Positions 9,125 to 19,248 of a stretch of 38,283 nucleotides of DNA are shown here, one piece after another. This DNA comes from Proteobacteria bacterium UBA4575 (lineage in GTDB: Bacteria > Pseudomonadota > Gammaproteobacteria > UBA4575). The position numbers and the translations under genes were made by a program. Below the pieces are notes generated by a model. That model was not told the origin of the DNA, searched no databases, and saw nothing but the letters and a program-made list of their open reading frames with translations. Where the stretch lies: the NCBI GenBank assembly GCA_002386945.1, contig DGKH01000011.1:38098-76380 (forward strand), read 5' to 3'. The first letter of the stretch is position 1; each line of letters begins with the position of its first letter.

Positions 9125-10809
9125 TGGAAAATCAACGCTTCTTACTCTATACCGCTCTCGCCTTAGTGCTCTATTTAATATGGACCAGTTGGCAGCAAGA
9201 GAATGAGATAACGCAATCCTCCGGTATTACTGAAACAGCACAAGTAAATAATTCAGCGGGCGGACAGTCTGAGCTCTATCAAAACTTTGGGGTTCCAGCA
9301 CCTATAGAGCAGGGTCAAGCCGAGGCCTATGTGCCGGCCAAGTCGATAGCAAAATCAGTCGCTGCCACGCCACGCGTGATGGTGCAGACAGACGTCTATC
9401 AGATGGAAATCGACCTGCGCGGTGCTGATATTCATCACCTAGAATTATTGGATTATCCGATGAGCCTGGATGAAGGCAGTCAGTCCATGGTCTTATTAGA
9501 TGACCGCAAGAAGACCTACATCCCACAATCATTCTTCGTTCATGCAAAGCGCGCAAATGGTGATGTTTCAAGATTAGCACCGAGCCCGATGGCCGTGTTT
9601 CAAGCGACCAAGCTGAAGTATGAAATGGCCGATGGCGTTGATGAAATGGTCATTCCATTTACTTGGCGCAGTGAAAACAATGTTGTCGTCACAAAGAATT
9701 ATCGTTTTACCCGCGGCAGTTATCTGATCAATGTGGATTACACGATTAAGAACCAAGGTAATAGCGTGTGGTCAGCGGTACAGTATCGCCAAATTCGTCA
9801 TAGCTATGCGAATCAAGATATGGGCTTTTTCAAGCTACCAACCTACACCGGTGCTGCCTATTTTGATGAAAAATATCAAAAGCTATCTTTCGATGACATG
9901 CAGGAAGAGACCTTAGGCAAGACCGTTAATGGTGGTTGGATTGCGATGTTGCAACACTACTTCTTTAGCGCCTGGTTGGCAGAAGATTTAGAGAGCAATG
10001 TGGTTTACTCACAGATCGCGAAAAAAGAAGTGGGTACCGATTTTATTATTGGCGCACGCTCTGAGTTCATCCAGGTCGCCCCTGGCCAAGCCCGCGAAAT
10101 AAAAAATCGACTCTATGTTGGCCCTAAGCTACAAAAAGTAATTGAAGATATTCATCCTGGGCTAGAACTAACTACCGACTACGGTATGTTCACGCCAATC
10201 TCTAAGCCTTTATTCTGGCTTCTAGACTTCATTAATAACCTGGTTCATAACTGGGGGCTTTCGATTATCCTGGTTACGCTTCTAATCAAGATTTTATTCT
10301 ATCGTTTATCGGCGACTAGTTATAAGTCGATGGCGAAGATGCGCAAAGTACAGCCTCGCTTCCAAGCATTACGCGAGCGTTATGCCGACGATAAGCAGAA
10401 GATGAATCAAGCGGTAATGGAGCTGTATAAGAACGAGAAGATCAACCCACTCGGTGGTTGTTTGCCGATCTTGATTCAAATGCCAGTCTTCCTATCATTG
10501 TATTGGGTGTTGATTGAGAGTGTTGAATTGCGCCAAGCACCATTTATGTTTTGGATCCAAGATCTATCGATTAAAGATCCGACTTACATCCTGCCGTTGT
10601 TGATGGGTGTGTCGATGTTTATCCAATTCAAGCTGAACCCTAAGCCACCTGATCCGATGCAGGAAAAGATCTTTATGATCATGCCGGTATTTATGACCGT
10701 CTTTATGGCGACATTCCCGGCCGGCTTAGTGCTCTACTGGTTTGTTAACAACCTGCTCTCAATTTTACAGCAGTGGATGATTACACGTCAGTATGAGAAA
10801 GCATCATAA
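9124..10809 (+). CDS. yidC: Membrane protein insertase YidC
   Basis: YidC inserts and folds inner-membrane proteins, alone or with SecYEG. The 561-residue product has the Gram-negative layout: an N-terminal membrane anchor (RFLLYTALALVLYLIWTSW), a large periplasmic beta domain (about residues 70-340), then the conserved insertase core from about 355 with FWLLDFINNLVHNWGLSIIL, the cytoplasmic hairpin (MRKVQPRFQALRERY) and NPLGGCLPILIQMPVFLSLY. The terminal helix pair ends LVLYWFVNNLLSILQQW. Translation starts within the yidD stop. One known client is the AtpE c-subunit, which is encoded about 7 kb downstream. Length matches family members of 540-560 residues. Confidence 0.96.
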   Translation: MENQRFLLYTALALVLYLIWTSWQQENEITQSSGITETAQVNNSAGGQSELYQNFGVPAPIEQGQAEAYVPAKSIAKSVAATPRVMVQTDVYQMEIDLRGADIHHLELLDYPMSLDEGSQSMVLLDDRKKTYIPQSFFVHAKRANGDVSRLAPSPMAVFQATKLKYEMADGVDEMVIPFTWRSENNVVVTKNYRFTRGSYLINVDYTIKNQGNSVWSAVQYRQIRHSYANQDMGFFKLPTYTGAAYFDEKYQKLSFDDMQEETLGKTVNGGWIAMLQHYFFSAWLAEDLESNVVYSQIAKKEVGTDFIIGARSEFIQVAPGQAREIKNRLYVGPKLQKVIEDIHPGLELTTDYGMFTPISKPLFWLLDFINNLVHNWGLSIILVTLLIKILFYRLSATSYKSMAKMRKVQPRFQALRERYADDKQKMNQAVMELYKNEKINPLGGCLPILIQMPVFLSLYWVLIESVELRQAPFMFWIQDLSIKDPTYILPLLMGVSMFIQFKLNPKPPDPMQEKIFMIMPVFMTVFMATFPAGLVLYWFVNNLLSILQQWMITRQYEKAS

Positions 10810-10836
10810 GCAACCGTTAAGCTTACGGACACAACC

Positions 10837-12177
10837 GTGTTAAGTAGTGAAACTATAGCCGCCGTTGCCACAGCCAGTGGTAGCGGAGGTGTTGCTGTTG
10901 TCCGACTCTCAGGGCCGGATGCAGCGACCATTGCGGCACAGATCTGTGCTCGTGAACAACTGACCCCACGTTATGCGCACTATGTGCAGTTCTACAAGAT
11001 TGATCCCCAGACTGAAGTAACGACTGGCCTTGTTATTGATATGGGCTTGGCTTTGTACTTTAAGGCACCGAGTTCTTTTACTGGCGAAGATGTGGTCGAA
11101 TTACATGCCCATGGTAATGCCATCGTCTGTGAACAAATCATTGCGAGTGCCTGTGTCTTGGGTGCGCGTCGTGCGCGTGCTGGTGAGTTCAGTGAACGTG
11201 CATTTCTCAATGGCAAATTACAACTCAACCAACTCGAAGCGATTGCCGATCTGATCAGTAGTAATTCAGAACAGGCCGCGCGCTCGGCAGTGTTGTCGAT
11301 GCAAGGGGTGTTTTCTGATGAAGTAAATGCCTTGCTACAAAAATTGATTTATGTGCGTACTTTATTAGAGGCCGCCTTGGATTTCTCTGATGAAGATATT
11401 GAATTTGCCGATCACGATCGGATTGAAAAAGAACTACGCTACACCTTAGACAGACTCGCTGAAATTTATAAAGTAGCAGCCGAAGGCGCACGCATGCAGC
11501 GCGGTGTCACCGTGGTATTAAGTGGTGCACCCAACGTCGGTAAGTCTTCCCTACTCAACGCACTCTGTGCCAAACAACGTGCCATCGTGACACCGATTGC
11601 AGGCACTACGCGTGATTTGATTTCGGTAGACCTCAACATCAATGGTGTGTCGGTGACCTTGGTCGACACCGCCGGCATTCGCAGCGACGCCGGTGAGATT
11701 GAACGTGAAGGCATTGCCAGGGCCGAGACTGCACGCGCGCAGGCCGATCTGATTTTGCAGGTGCTTGAGAGCAACCCGACAGACGCAGACCATTTGTCAG
11801 AGTCAGGCAGCATTATCGTTGTGAACAAGGCTGACTTATTAGATGAACAGACCCCGCAGTTAGCAGGAGTGGTCTATGTTTCAGCGACCGAACGTACCGG
11901 CCTAGATCAGCTACGTGCAGAGATCGCCAAGCGTTTAGACATCAGCAGTGACGAACAGCAAACCCCCTTTGCCGCCCGACAACGACACTTGGATGCACTA
12001 CAACAGGCGCAGACTGCAATCGAGCGGGCGATGGTGCAACTGGCCCAAGCCGAGCTACCCGAACTTATCGCCGAGGAGCTACGCTTGGCACAACAGAGTT
12101 TGGGTGAGATCACCGGTGAATTTACCCCCGATGATCTACTCGACTACATTTTCCGTGAATTTTGTATCGGTAAGTAA
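10837..12177 (+). CDS. mnmE: tRNA modification GTPase MnmE
   Basis: MnmE, with MnmG, installs the cmnm5 group at wobble U34 of several tRNAs. The 446-residue protein has the N-terminal tetrahydrofolate-binding domain (TIAAVATASGSGGVAVVRLSG, GEFSERAFLNGKL) and a helical domain. The embedded G domain shows GAPNVGKS at 230-237, GTTRD, DTAGI and NKAD. The C-terminus is the diagnostic FCIGK. The start is GTG at 10837 (MLSSETIAAVA); no upstream alternative looks better. It follows yidC by 27 bp and precedes mnmG by 73 bp, so the two partners are probably co-expressed. Cytoplasmic. All GTPase motifs are intact. Confidence 0.96.
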   Translation: MLSSETIAAVATASGSGGVAVVRLSGPDAATIAAQICAREQLTPRYAHYVQFYKIDPQTEVTTGLVIDMGLALYFKAPSSFTGEDVVELHAHGNAIVCEQIIASACVLGARRARAGEFSERAFLNGKLQLNQLEAIADLISSNSEQAARSAVLSMQGVFSDEVNALLQKLIYVRTLLEAALDFSDEDIEFADHDRIEKELRYTLDRLAEIYKVAAEGARMQRGVTVVLSGAPNVGKSSLLNALCAKQRAIVTPIAGTTRDLISVDLNINGVSVTLVDTAGIRSDAGEIEREGIARAETARAQADLILQVLESNPTDADHLSESGSIIVVNKADLLDEQTPQLAGVVYVSATERTGLDQLRAEIAKRLDISSDEQQTPFAARQRHLDALQQAQTAIERAMVQLAQAELPELIAEELRLAQQSLGEITGEFTPDDLLDYIFREFCIGK

Positions 12178-12250
12178 GACCGGCAAAATCAATTTTTAGG
12201 TTTCCCCTGCGTCATGGGATATATTGCAAGCCATCTAGAGCAGGATTAGA

Positions 12251-14143
12251 GTGCGCGCCATGCAACAGCAATTTGACGTCATAGTGGTCGGTGGTGGCCA
12301 TGCTGGAACCGAAGCAGCCTTAGCGGCGGCGCGTACCGGTGCGCGCACCCTATTACTGACACAAAATATTGAGACCATCGGCCAGATGAGCTGTAACCCA
12401 GCGATTGGCGGTATTGGTAAAAGTCATTTAGTACGTGAGATCGATGCCATGGGTGGTGCGATGGCCTTGGCCGCCGATGAGGCCGGCATCCAGTTTCGCG
12501 TGCTTAATCGCCGCAAAGGCCCCGCGGTACGCGCAACACGCGCACAAACCGATCGTAGTCTGTATCGACAGGCGATTCGTCGGATAGTTGAAAACCAAGA
12601 GAACTTGAGTCTGTTCCAACAAGAAGTGGAAGACCTGATTGTCGAGCAGGGCCGTGTCTGTGGTGTGCGCACCCGGATGGATCTGAGTTTTAGGGCCTCG
12701 GCCGTGATCCTCACGGTGGGTACCTTCTTGGCCGGCCGTATTCATGTCGGCGCCGAAAACTATTCTGCCGGTCGCGCCGGTGATGCACCGTCTAATCCTC
12801 TAGCCGCACGCCTGCGTGAATTACCGTTCGAGGTGGATCGTCTAAAAACAGGTACGCCACCGCGTATCGATGGTAAGACAATCGATTATCAGCGTTTACA
12901 AGCGCAGCCCGGCGATCAGCCCCTACCTGTGTTCTCTTTCATGGGTAGCGTCAGCGATCATCCGCAGCAGGTAAATTGTCATATCACCTACACTAATAAT
13001 GAGACGCATGATTTTATTCGCGCCTCTCTACACCAGTCGCCAATGTATTCGGGTGCTATTAAAGGTATCGGGCCACGCTACTGTCCTTCGATTGAAGATA
13101 AGGTCATACGCTTTGCCGACCGGGAGCGTCACCAGGTCTTTTTAGAGCCAGAAGGTTTAGGCAGTCACGAGGTGTATCCAAATGGCATCTCCACCAGCCT
13201 GCCCTATGCTGCCCAGTTACAGATGGTGCATTCGATTGAAGGCTTGGAAAACTGTCATATCACGCGACCGGGCTATGCCATCGAGTACGATTACTTTGCG
13301 CCTACCGGCTTGTATGCCAGCTTGGAAACCAAGTCGTTGGCCGGTCTTTATTTTGCTGGACAAATCAATGGTACGACCGGATATGAAGAAGCGGCGGCCC
13401 AGGGTCTAATAGCTGGATTGAATGCGGCCCGTGGGTCGCGTAGTGAAGAGCCCTTGGTACTGCGCCGTGATCAAGCTTATATAGGCGTTATGATCGACGA
13501 CCTCGTGACGCAGGGTACGCGTGAACCCTATCGTATGTTCACTAGCCGTGCCGAATACCGTCTACAACTGCGTGAAGACAATGCCGATTTACGATTGACC
13601 GAGTTGGCGCGTGAGCAGGGTCTGGTGGATGATGCACGCTGGCAGCGTTTTTGCTGGAAGCGTGAAGCCTTGGCGCAGGAACAAAAGCGCTTAGAAACGA
13701 CCTTTATTCAAGCTGGCCAATACAGTGATGAGCAATGTATCGCGTTATTTGGCAGCGTGCTGGAACGAGAATATAGCGTGGCGTCATTACTCAAGCGACC
13801 GGCAACGGCATATAACGACTTACGTGTTCTCAGCGAATTGGCCCCTTTTCAAGAGGATGCCGAGTTGATTGAGCAAATCGATATACAGGCGAAATACTCG
13901 GGCTATCTCAATCGGCAACAGGCCGAAATTGATAAATCGATCCGCCTGGCTGAAATGAGCATCCCAGAAGGCTTTGATTACCAACAAGTGCTTGGCTTCT
14001 CAAACGAAGTAAAGCAGAAACTAAGCGAACTAAAGCCACAAACGGTGAGTCAGGCCGCACGTATCCCAGGTGTGACGCCAGCTGCTGTTTCCTTGCTCTT
14101 AGTGCATTTGAAAGCCCGCAGCGCATTGCGCAATAGCGCCTGA
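12251..14143 (+). CDS. mnmG: tRNA uridine-5-carboxymethylaminomethyl synthesis enzyme MnmG
   Basis: This 630-residue FAD-binding partner of MnmE uses glycine or ammonium and a methylene donor to modify U34. The Rossmann motif [17 protein letters not shown] lies at residues 12-28. Other family signatures are [58 protein letters not shown] and TSRAEYRL. The tail ([18 protein letters not shown]) is the MnmE-interacting helical domain. GTG at 12251 and ATG at 12260 are both possible starts; AGGA at 12242-12245 lies at ordinary spacing from the GTG, so I keep it. rsmG follows after 19 bp, the conserved gidA-gidB order. Confidence 0.96.
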   Translation: MRAMQQQFDVIVVGGGHAGTEAALAAARTGARTLLLTQNIETIGQMSCNPAIGGIGKSHLVREIDAMGGAMALAADEAGIQFRVLNRRKGPAVRATRAQTDRSLYRQAIRRIVENQENLSLFQQEVEDLIVEQGRVCGVRTRMDLSFRASAVILTVGTFLAGRIHVGAENYSAGRAGDAPSNPLAARLRELPFEVDRLKTGTPPRIDGKTIDYQRLQAQPGDQPLPVFSFMGSVSDHPQQVNCHITYTNNETHDFIRASLHQSPMYSGAIKGIGPRYCPSIEDKVIRFADRERHQVFLEPEGLGSHEVYPNGISTSLPYAAQLQMVHSIEGLENCHITRPGYAIEYDYFAPTGLYASLETKSLAGLYFAGQINGTTGYEEAAAQGLIAGLNAARGSRSEEPLVLRRDQAYIGVMIDDLVTQGTREPYRMFTSRAEYRLQLREDNADLRLTELAREQGLVDDARWQRFCWKREALAQEQKRLETTFIQAGQYSDEQCIALFGSVLEREYSVASLLKRPATAYNDLRVLSELAPFQEDAELIEQIDIQAKYSGYLNRQQAEIDKSIRLAEMSIPEGFDYQQVLGFSNEVKQKLSELKPQTVSQAARIPGVTPAAVSLLLVHLKARSALRNSA

Positions 14144-14162
14144 TTGGCTGGACTATAAACGT

Positions 14163-14780
14163 ATGTCACAGCCATTAGATGTGCTGCTTTCGGCAGCCAC
14201 CGCACTCGATCTGTCGTTAACCACAGAACAGGCCCAGAGACTATTGGCCTATCAACAGATGATTCAGAAGTGGAATGGCGCCTATAATCTGGTCGGTACC
14301 TCAAACAGTGCCGAGTTATTGCAAAAACACCTGCTTGATAGCCTATCGGTGATGTCAGATATCCAGCATTCACCGGTGTTGGATGTTGGCAGTGGTGCGG
14401 GTATTCCGGGTATTCCACTCGCAATTTGTAAGCCAGAGCTAGCGATCACCCTGCTGGACTCTAACGGTAAAAAGACCCGGTTTATGCGCCAAGTGGTTAT
14501 CGAGCTCGGCCTAAGCAATGTGCAAGTCGAACAAACACGTATTGAGCAGTATCAACCAAAGCAAGCGCCACAGACCGTGGTTTGTCGGGCTTTTGCACCG
14601 ACCGAAAAGGCGCTTAAGCTATTACAGCCGGTGGTTGCCCAAGGCGGTGTCATCGTATTGATGTTGGGTCAGGCCCCAAAACAATTACCCACAAGCCCCG
14701 CTTTTTCTGAGATTATATCGAAGCAGGTGATCGTCCCAGGCTTGGCCTCTGAACGGAATCTACTGCTGGCCTATAAATAA
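14163..14780 (+). CDS. rsmG: 16S rRNA (guanine527-N7)-methyltransferase RsmG
   Basis: RsmG methylates N7 of G527 in 16S rRNA; loss of it gives low-level streptomycin resistance in several bacteria. The 205-residue protein shows the family start (QRLLAYQQMIQKWNGAYNLVG), HLLDSLSV, the SAM-binding VLDVGSGAGIPGIPLAI, LLDSNGKKTRFM and VVCRAFAPTEKAL. It sits between mnmG and parA (7 bp gap to parA) and probably belongs to the same transcription unit. Length is at the normal 200-215 range. No unusual substitutions were seen in the SAM pocket. Confidence 0.95.
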   Translation: MSQPLDVLLSAATALDLSLTTEQAQRLLAYQQMIQKWNGAYNLVGTSNSAELLQKHLLDSLSVMSDIQHSPVLDVGSGAGIPGIPLAICKPELAITLLDSNGKKTRFMRQVVIELGLSNVQVEQTRIEQYQPKQAPQTVVCRAFAPTEKALKLLQPVVAQGGVIVLMLGQAPKQLPTSPAFSEIISKQVIVPGLASERNLLLAYK

Positions 14781-14787
14781 GGGGACT

Positions 14788-15576
14788 ATGAGCAAAATAA
14801 TCGCGATTACTAACCAGAAAGGTGGCGTCGGTAAAACGACAACCACGGTTAATCTGGCAGCGACCTTGGCGGCGACTAAGCGCCGGGTGTTGCTTGTGGA
14901 TATGGATCCACAGGGTAATGCGACTATGGGCTCGGCGTTGGATAAACGCCTGATTGAACACTCTATCGGTGATGTCTTGCTTGGAGATATTGATATACGA
15001 GAGGGCATGTTGACCAGCGAACGGGTTGGTTATCATGTGCTGCCGTCGAATGGCAATTTGACCACCGCTGAGGTGGGTCTACTACAGATGTCGGAACGTG
15101 AATATCGCCTGCAGCAAGCATTACAGCAAGTGAGTGACGATTTTGACTATATTTTGATCGACTGCCCGCCCTCTTTGAATATGTTGACGGTTAATTCCTT
15201 GGTTGCCGCGGGTAGCGTCTTGATTCCAACCCAGTGTGAGTATTATGCGCTGGAAGGTCTATCGGCCCTATTAGGCACGATTGAGCGTATACGTGAAGGT
15301 ACCAACCCTAATTTGCAGGTGGAAGGCGTCTTACGGACCATGTTTGATCCCAGAAATAATCTTTCAAACGACGTTTCAGCGCAGTTAATAGCGCATTTTG
15401 GCGATACTGTTTATCGTACGATTATCCCTAGAAATGTGACCCTAGCTGAGGCCCCTAGTCATGGTTTGCCGGTCATTCATTATGATAAAACTTCACGCGG
15501 TGCCCGTGCTTATTTAGCGCTGGCAGGTGAAATGCTTCAACGTGAGGCCGCACTCACCGAAGCAGTTACGGAATAA
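14788..15576 (+). CDS. parA: Chromosome partitioning ATPase ParA (Soj)
   Basis: The 262-residue ParA forms ATP-dependent dimers on nucleoid DNA and moves ParB-parS complexes to segregate origins. It has the deviant Walker A KGGVGKTT at residues 11-18 with the signature lysine, the switch region DMDPQGNATMG and DYILIDCPPSL, and C-terminal TSRGARAYLALAGE. An SD-like GGGGA lies close upstream of the ATG. parB begins 3 bp after the stop, so the pair is coupled. Cognate parS sites lie about 10 kb away in recF, on the other side of the candidate origin. It is longer than and distinct from the orphan ParA-like protein at 518-1156. Confidence 0.95.
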   Translation: MSKIIAITNQKGGVGKTTTTVNLAATLAATKRRVLLVDMDPQGNATMGSALDKRLIEHSIGDVLLGDIDIREGMLTSERVGYHVLPSNGNLTTAEVGLLQMSEREYRLQQALQQVSDDFDYILIDCPPSLNMLTVNSLVAAGSVLIPTQCEYYALEGLSALLGTIERIREGTNPNLQVEGVLRTMFDPRNNLSNDVSAQLIAHFGDTVYRTIIPRNVTLAEAPSHGLPVIHYDKTSRGARAYLALAGEMLQREAALTEAVTE

Positions 15577-15579
15577 ATT

Positions 15580-16485
15580 ATGGCCGCTAATAAGAAGCGT
15601 AAAGGATTAGGCAGTTTGGGCATCGATATCTTGTTATCGAGTCCAGCCAAGGTTGCCAGCAAGTCAGAAGAGCCGCCTCAGTCGACGCCAGCTAGTATGG
15701 TCGATCAGCTCAGTATCGCGATTGATTTAGTCGACCGCAGCCCGTTTCAGCCACGCCAGACGATGACCGATGAAGGCTTGCAGGAATTAGCCGACTCGAT
15801 TCGTAGTCAAGGCCTGATTCAGCCGATTGTGGTGCGTAAAATAGCCGATCGCTACGAATTAATTGCTGGTGAGCGTCGCTGGCGCGCCGCACAAATAGCC
15901 GGGCTGCAAGATATCCCTGCAGTGATTAAACAAGCGGATGATCAAGCCGCTGCGGCAATGGCCCTGATCGAGAATCTACAGCGTGAAAACCTAAACCCGG
16001 TAGAAGAAGCGGTCGCTATTGCTAATCTCATCGCACAATTTAATTGGACGCATCAAGAAGTCGCCGAGGTGTTAGGAAAGGCCCGAGCCACGGTGAGTAA
16101 TAGTTTGCGTCTGCTGGAACTGGCCGATAGCGCGCGACAGTTGGTGAATGATCGCCTTTTAAGTATGGGTCATGCCCGCGCATTGCTATCATTGCCACTA
16201 GAGCAGCAGAACACGATAGCGAAAGAAATAGTCGCAAAGCAGCTTTCGGTACGACAAACTGAGCAATTAGTGAAGAAACTGTTGGCGCAGAGCGGTAAAA
16301 AGACTAAACCCAGCGCCCTGGAAAAAGATCCAAATATCCAAGCACTGGAAAATCGATTGGCAGATCGGCTTGGTGCCGCGGTCGGAATACGCAGTAATGA
16401 AAAAACGGGCAAAGGTAAAATAGAGATCCCGTTTAACAGCCTAGATGAGCTAGACGGTATCCTAAATAAACTGAACAACGGCTAA
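15580..16485 (+). CDS. parB: Chromosome partitioning protein ParB (Spo0J), CTP-dependent clamp
   Basis: ParB binds parS, slides along DNA as a CTP-loaded clamp and stimulates ParA. In this 301-residue protein the N-terminal part has a KRKGLGSLGIDILL ParA-contact region followed by the ParB/Srx domain: SPFQPRQ, ELADSIRSQGLIQPI, the CTP-binding GERRWRAA and ENLQRENLNPVEEA. The helix-turn-helix is THQEVAEVLGKARATVSNSLRLLEL (about residues 153-177). A C-terminal dimerisation domain closes the protein. The two inverted TGTTCCACGTGGAACC sites in recF are the expected targets. It is the last gene before the ATP synthase promoter. Confidence 0.95.
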   Translation: MAANKKRKGLGSLGIDILLSSPAKVASKSEEPPQSTPASMVDQLSIAIDLVDRSPFQPRQTMTDEGLQELADSIRSQGLIQPIVVRKIADRYELIAGERRWRAAQIAGLQDIPAVIKQADDQAAAAMALIENLQRENLNPVEEAVAIANLIAQFNWTHQEVAEVLGKARATVSNSLRLLELADSARQLVNDRLLSMGHARALLSLPLEQQNTIAKEIVAKQLSVRQTEQLVKKLLAQSGKKTKPSALEKDPNIQALENRLADRLGAAVGIRSNEKTGKGKIEIPFNSLDELDGILNKLNNG

Positions 16486-16533
16486 AGGCTAATTTATTTA
16501 CGTCATTTTAAGTCATCAGTCTTGCCTCAGTGG

Positions 16534-16562
16534 TTGAGAATTTCATATCTACCCTTTATACT
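16534..16562 (+). promoter_or_regulatory. Strong sigma70-like promoter of the ATP synthase operon
   Basis: TTGAGA (16534-16539), a 17-bp spacer and TATACT (16557-16562) give five of six matches at each element with ideal spacing. It lies in the only sizeable gap (157 bp) between parB and atpI, about 80 bp before the atpI start, with no competing promoter seen. Confidence 0.75.
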
Positions 16563-16642
16563 TCGCGCCGCACACGAACTCGAATATCGAGTATCGAAAG
16601 CGATTTGGCGAAAAAATAGTCTCTTTGTAGCGCAGATTAAAC

Positions 16643-17023
16643 ATGAGCGGTTTAAGATTCGGAAATTCGTCAAACATCGGAACCTTATTACTGGTTCAGA
16701 TAGCATTAGTCGGAATAAGCTCCGTAGTAGTGTTAACGCTAGGTTCGGTGCAGGCTTTATCGTGGTTTATAGGCGGAACAATTAGTATTGTTTCGAATAG
16801 TTATTTAGCGTTTAAGTTGATAAGTCGACGTAGCGCAGATCCGAATCGAGTGCTGGGCATGATGTATGCCGGCGAGATTGGAAAAATTGTTATAACAGCA
16901 ACCCTGTTTGCGATTATTTTCGCGACACAGGCGTGGGTTCAGCCCCTGGCATTATTTTTGGGCTATACCGCGGCGCTTTTAGCGCATTGGCTATCAGCCA
17001 TAGTTGCTGGCAACAGGAATTAA
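16643..17023 (+). CDS. atpI: ATP synthase subunit I
   Basis: A 126-residue membrane protein with four hydrophobic segments (TLLLVQIALVGISSVVVLTL; ALSWFIGGTISIVSNSYLAF; IGKIVITATLFAIIFA; ALFLGYTAALLAHWLSAI). AtpI is a non-stoichiometric accessory factor that helps assemble the c-ring and may aid Mg2+ uptake; sequence conservation across the family is low, so the call leans on topology and position as first gene of the atp operon. The ATG has weak SD complementarity. A longer overlapping frame exists in the region but only this one encodes the expected hydrophobic pattern. atpB follows after 19 bp. Confidence 0.88.
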   Translation: MSGLRFGNSSNIGTLLLVQIALVGISSVVVLTLGSVQALSWFIGGTISIVSNSYLAFKLISRRSADPNRVLGMMYAGEIGKIVITATLFAIIFATQAWVQPLALFLGYTAALLAHWLSAIVAGNRN

Positions 17024-17042
17024 GTAAACTAGGATTCATTAA

Positions 17043-18174
<1,132 letters not shown>

Positions 18175-18205
18175 TCGACAAACTGAGTTTTAGAGAGGTA
18201 ATGCG

Positions 18206-18676
18206 GTGAATATAAATGCCACCCTCATAGGACAGTCGATTTCCTTTTTGGTCTTTGTCTGGTTTTGTATGAAATTTGTTTGGCCTCCAATTACGGCGGC
18301 ACTAAGCGAACGTAAAGACAAAATTGCACAGGGTCTTGAAGCGGCTGAGCGAGGCATGCAATCACAGGCTGAAGCAGAATCATTGGTTCAAGCGCAGCTC
18401 GGTGAAGCAAAGCAACATGCTTCTGAGATTATTAACCAAGCACAGAAACGAGCGAATGAGATCGTGGAAGAGGCTAAGACGACAGCTAATGTTGAAGGCG
18501 AGCGTATTAAAACCGCCGCTCATGCAGAAGTTGATCGTGAAGTTAATAAGGCGAAAGAGCAACTTCGTGGCCAAGTCTCAGTACTAGCAATTGCTGGTGC
18601 AGAAGCGGTTCTTCATAAAGAAGTCAACGCTGAAACCCATCGTGGTGTTTTAGACGAGTTGGCTGCTCAGCTGTAG
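18206..18676 (+). CDS. atpF: ATP synthase Fo subunit b
   Basis: Subunit b is the peripheral stalk that holds F1 against rotation. The 156-residue protein has one N-terminal membrane helix ([24 protein letters not shown]) with the usual ISERKDKI-like junction ([13 protein letters not shown]), followed by a long charged coiled coil rich in Ala, Glu, Lys and Gln, and a delta-binding C-terminus. The start is GTG at 18206 with GAGAGG a few bases upstream; the ATG at 18201 is out of frame and closed at once by TGA. Length equals the E. coli protein. It precedes atpH by 9 bp. Confidence 0.95.
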   Translation: MNINATLIGQSISFLVFVWFCMKFVWPPITAALSERKDKIAQGLEAAERGMQSQAEAESLVQAQLGEAKQHASEIINQAQKRANEIVEEAKTTANVEGERIKTAAHAEVDREVNKAKEQLRGQVSVLAIAGAEAVLHKEVNAETHRGVLDELAAQL

Positions 18677-18685
18677 GGAATCTAC

Positions 18686-19222
18686 GTGTCAGAATTAATT
18701 ACAGCAGCACGACCTTATGCGCGAGCAGCGTTTCAGGTCGCTAATGAAACCAATGCACTTGTGCAGTGGGATGAAATGCTAGGTTTATGTGCAGCGGTAG
18801 CGGCGGATCAATCTGTTAGCGCCCTGTTACACAACCCAAGCCTTAGCTGGCAACAAGAAGCAGAGATTGTTGAGCACATTTGTGCCGAACACTTAGATGA
18901 GCGCGGAGTTAATTTCATTCGCCTACTCGCCGAAAGTGATCGTCTATCTTTGTTATCGGATATTGCTGGACTATTTCATCAGTATCGTATCGAGGCTGAC
19001 GCCAGTATCGATGCCGAATTAATTTCTGCACATGATACGGATCAAGCAGCGGTTGATAAAATTGCTGATTCATTAAGTAAACGCTTAGGTAAGAAAGTCA
19101 GCCTGAGCACTAGCACCGATGCAGCCTTAATTGGCGGCGCAATTATCCGTGCTGGTGATATCGTAATTGATGGATCTATCCGTGGCCGTTTAGAGAAACT
19201 CGCCACAGACATGGCTAACTAA
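18686..19222 (+). CDS. atpH: ATP synthase F1 subunit delta
   Basis: Subunit delta connects the top of the alpha3beta3 head to the b stalk. The 178-residue protein opens with the typical TAARPYARAAFQVA and continues with the helical bundle, then FIRLLAESDRLSLL and a C-terminal domain ending with IGGAIIRAGDIVIDGSIRGRL, a strongly conserved family tail. The start is GTG at 18686 with TAGGGA upstream. Length is typical (about 177). Its position between atpF and atpA is the canonical order. Confidence 0.95.
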   Translation: MSELITAARPYARAAFQVANETNALVQWDEMLGLCAAVAADQSVSALLHNPSLSWQQEAEIVEHICAEHLDERGVNFIRLLAESDRLSLLSDIAGLFHQYRIEADASIDAELISAHDTDQAAVDKIADSLSKRLGKKVSLSTSTDAALIGGAIIRAGDIVIDGSIRGRLEKLATDMAN

Positions 19223-19248
19223 ATTTTTAGAATTCAAGAGGAATTCAT

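Noticed and set aside
16522..16785. 87-codon frame overlapping the atp promoter and atpI
   Set aside because: It covers the promoter and reads atpI out of frame; no family features.
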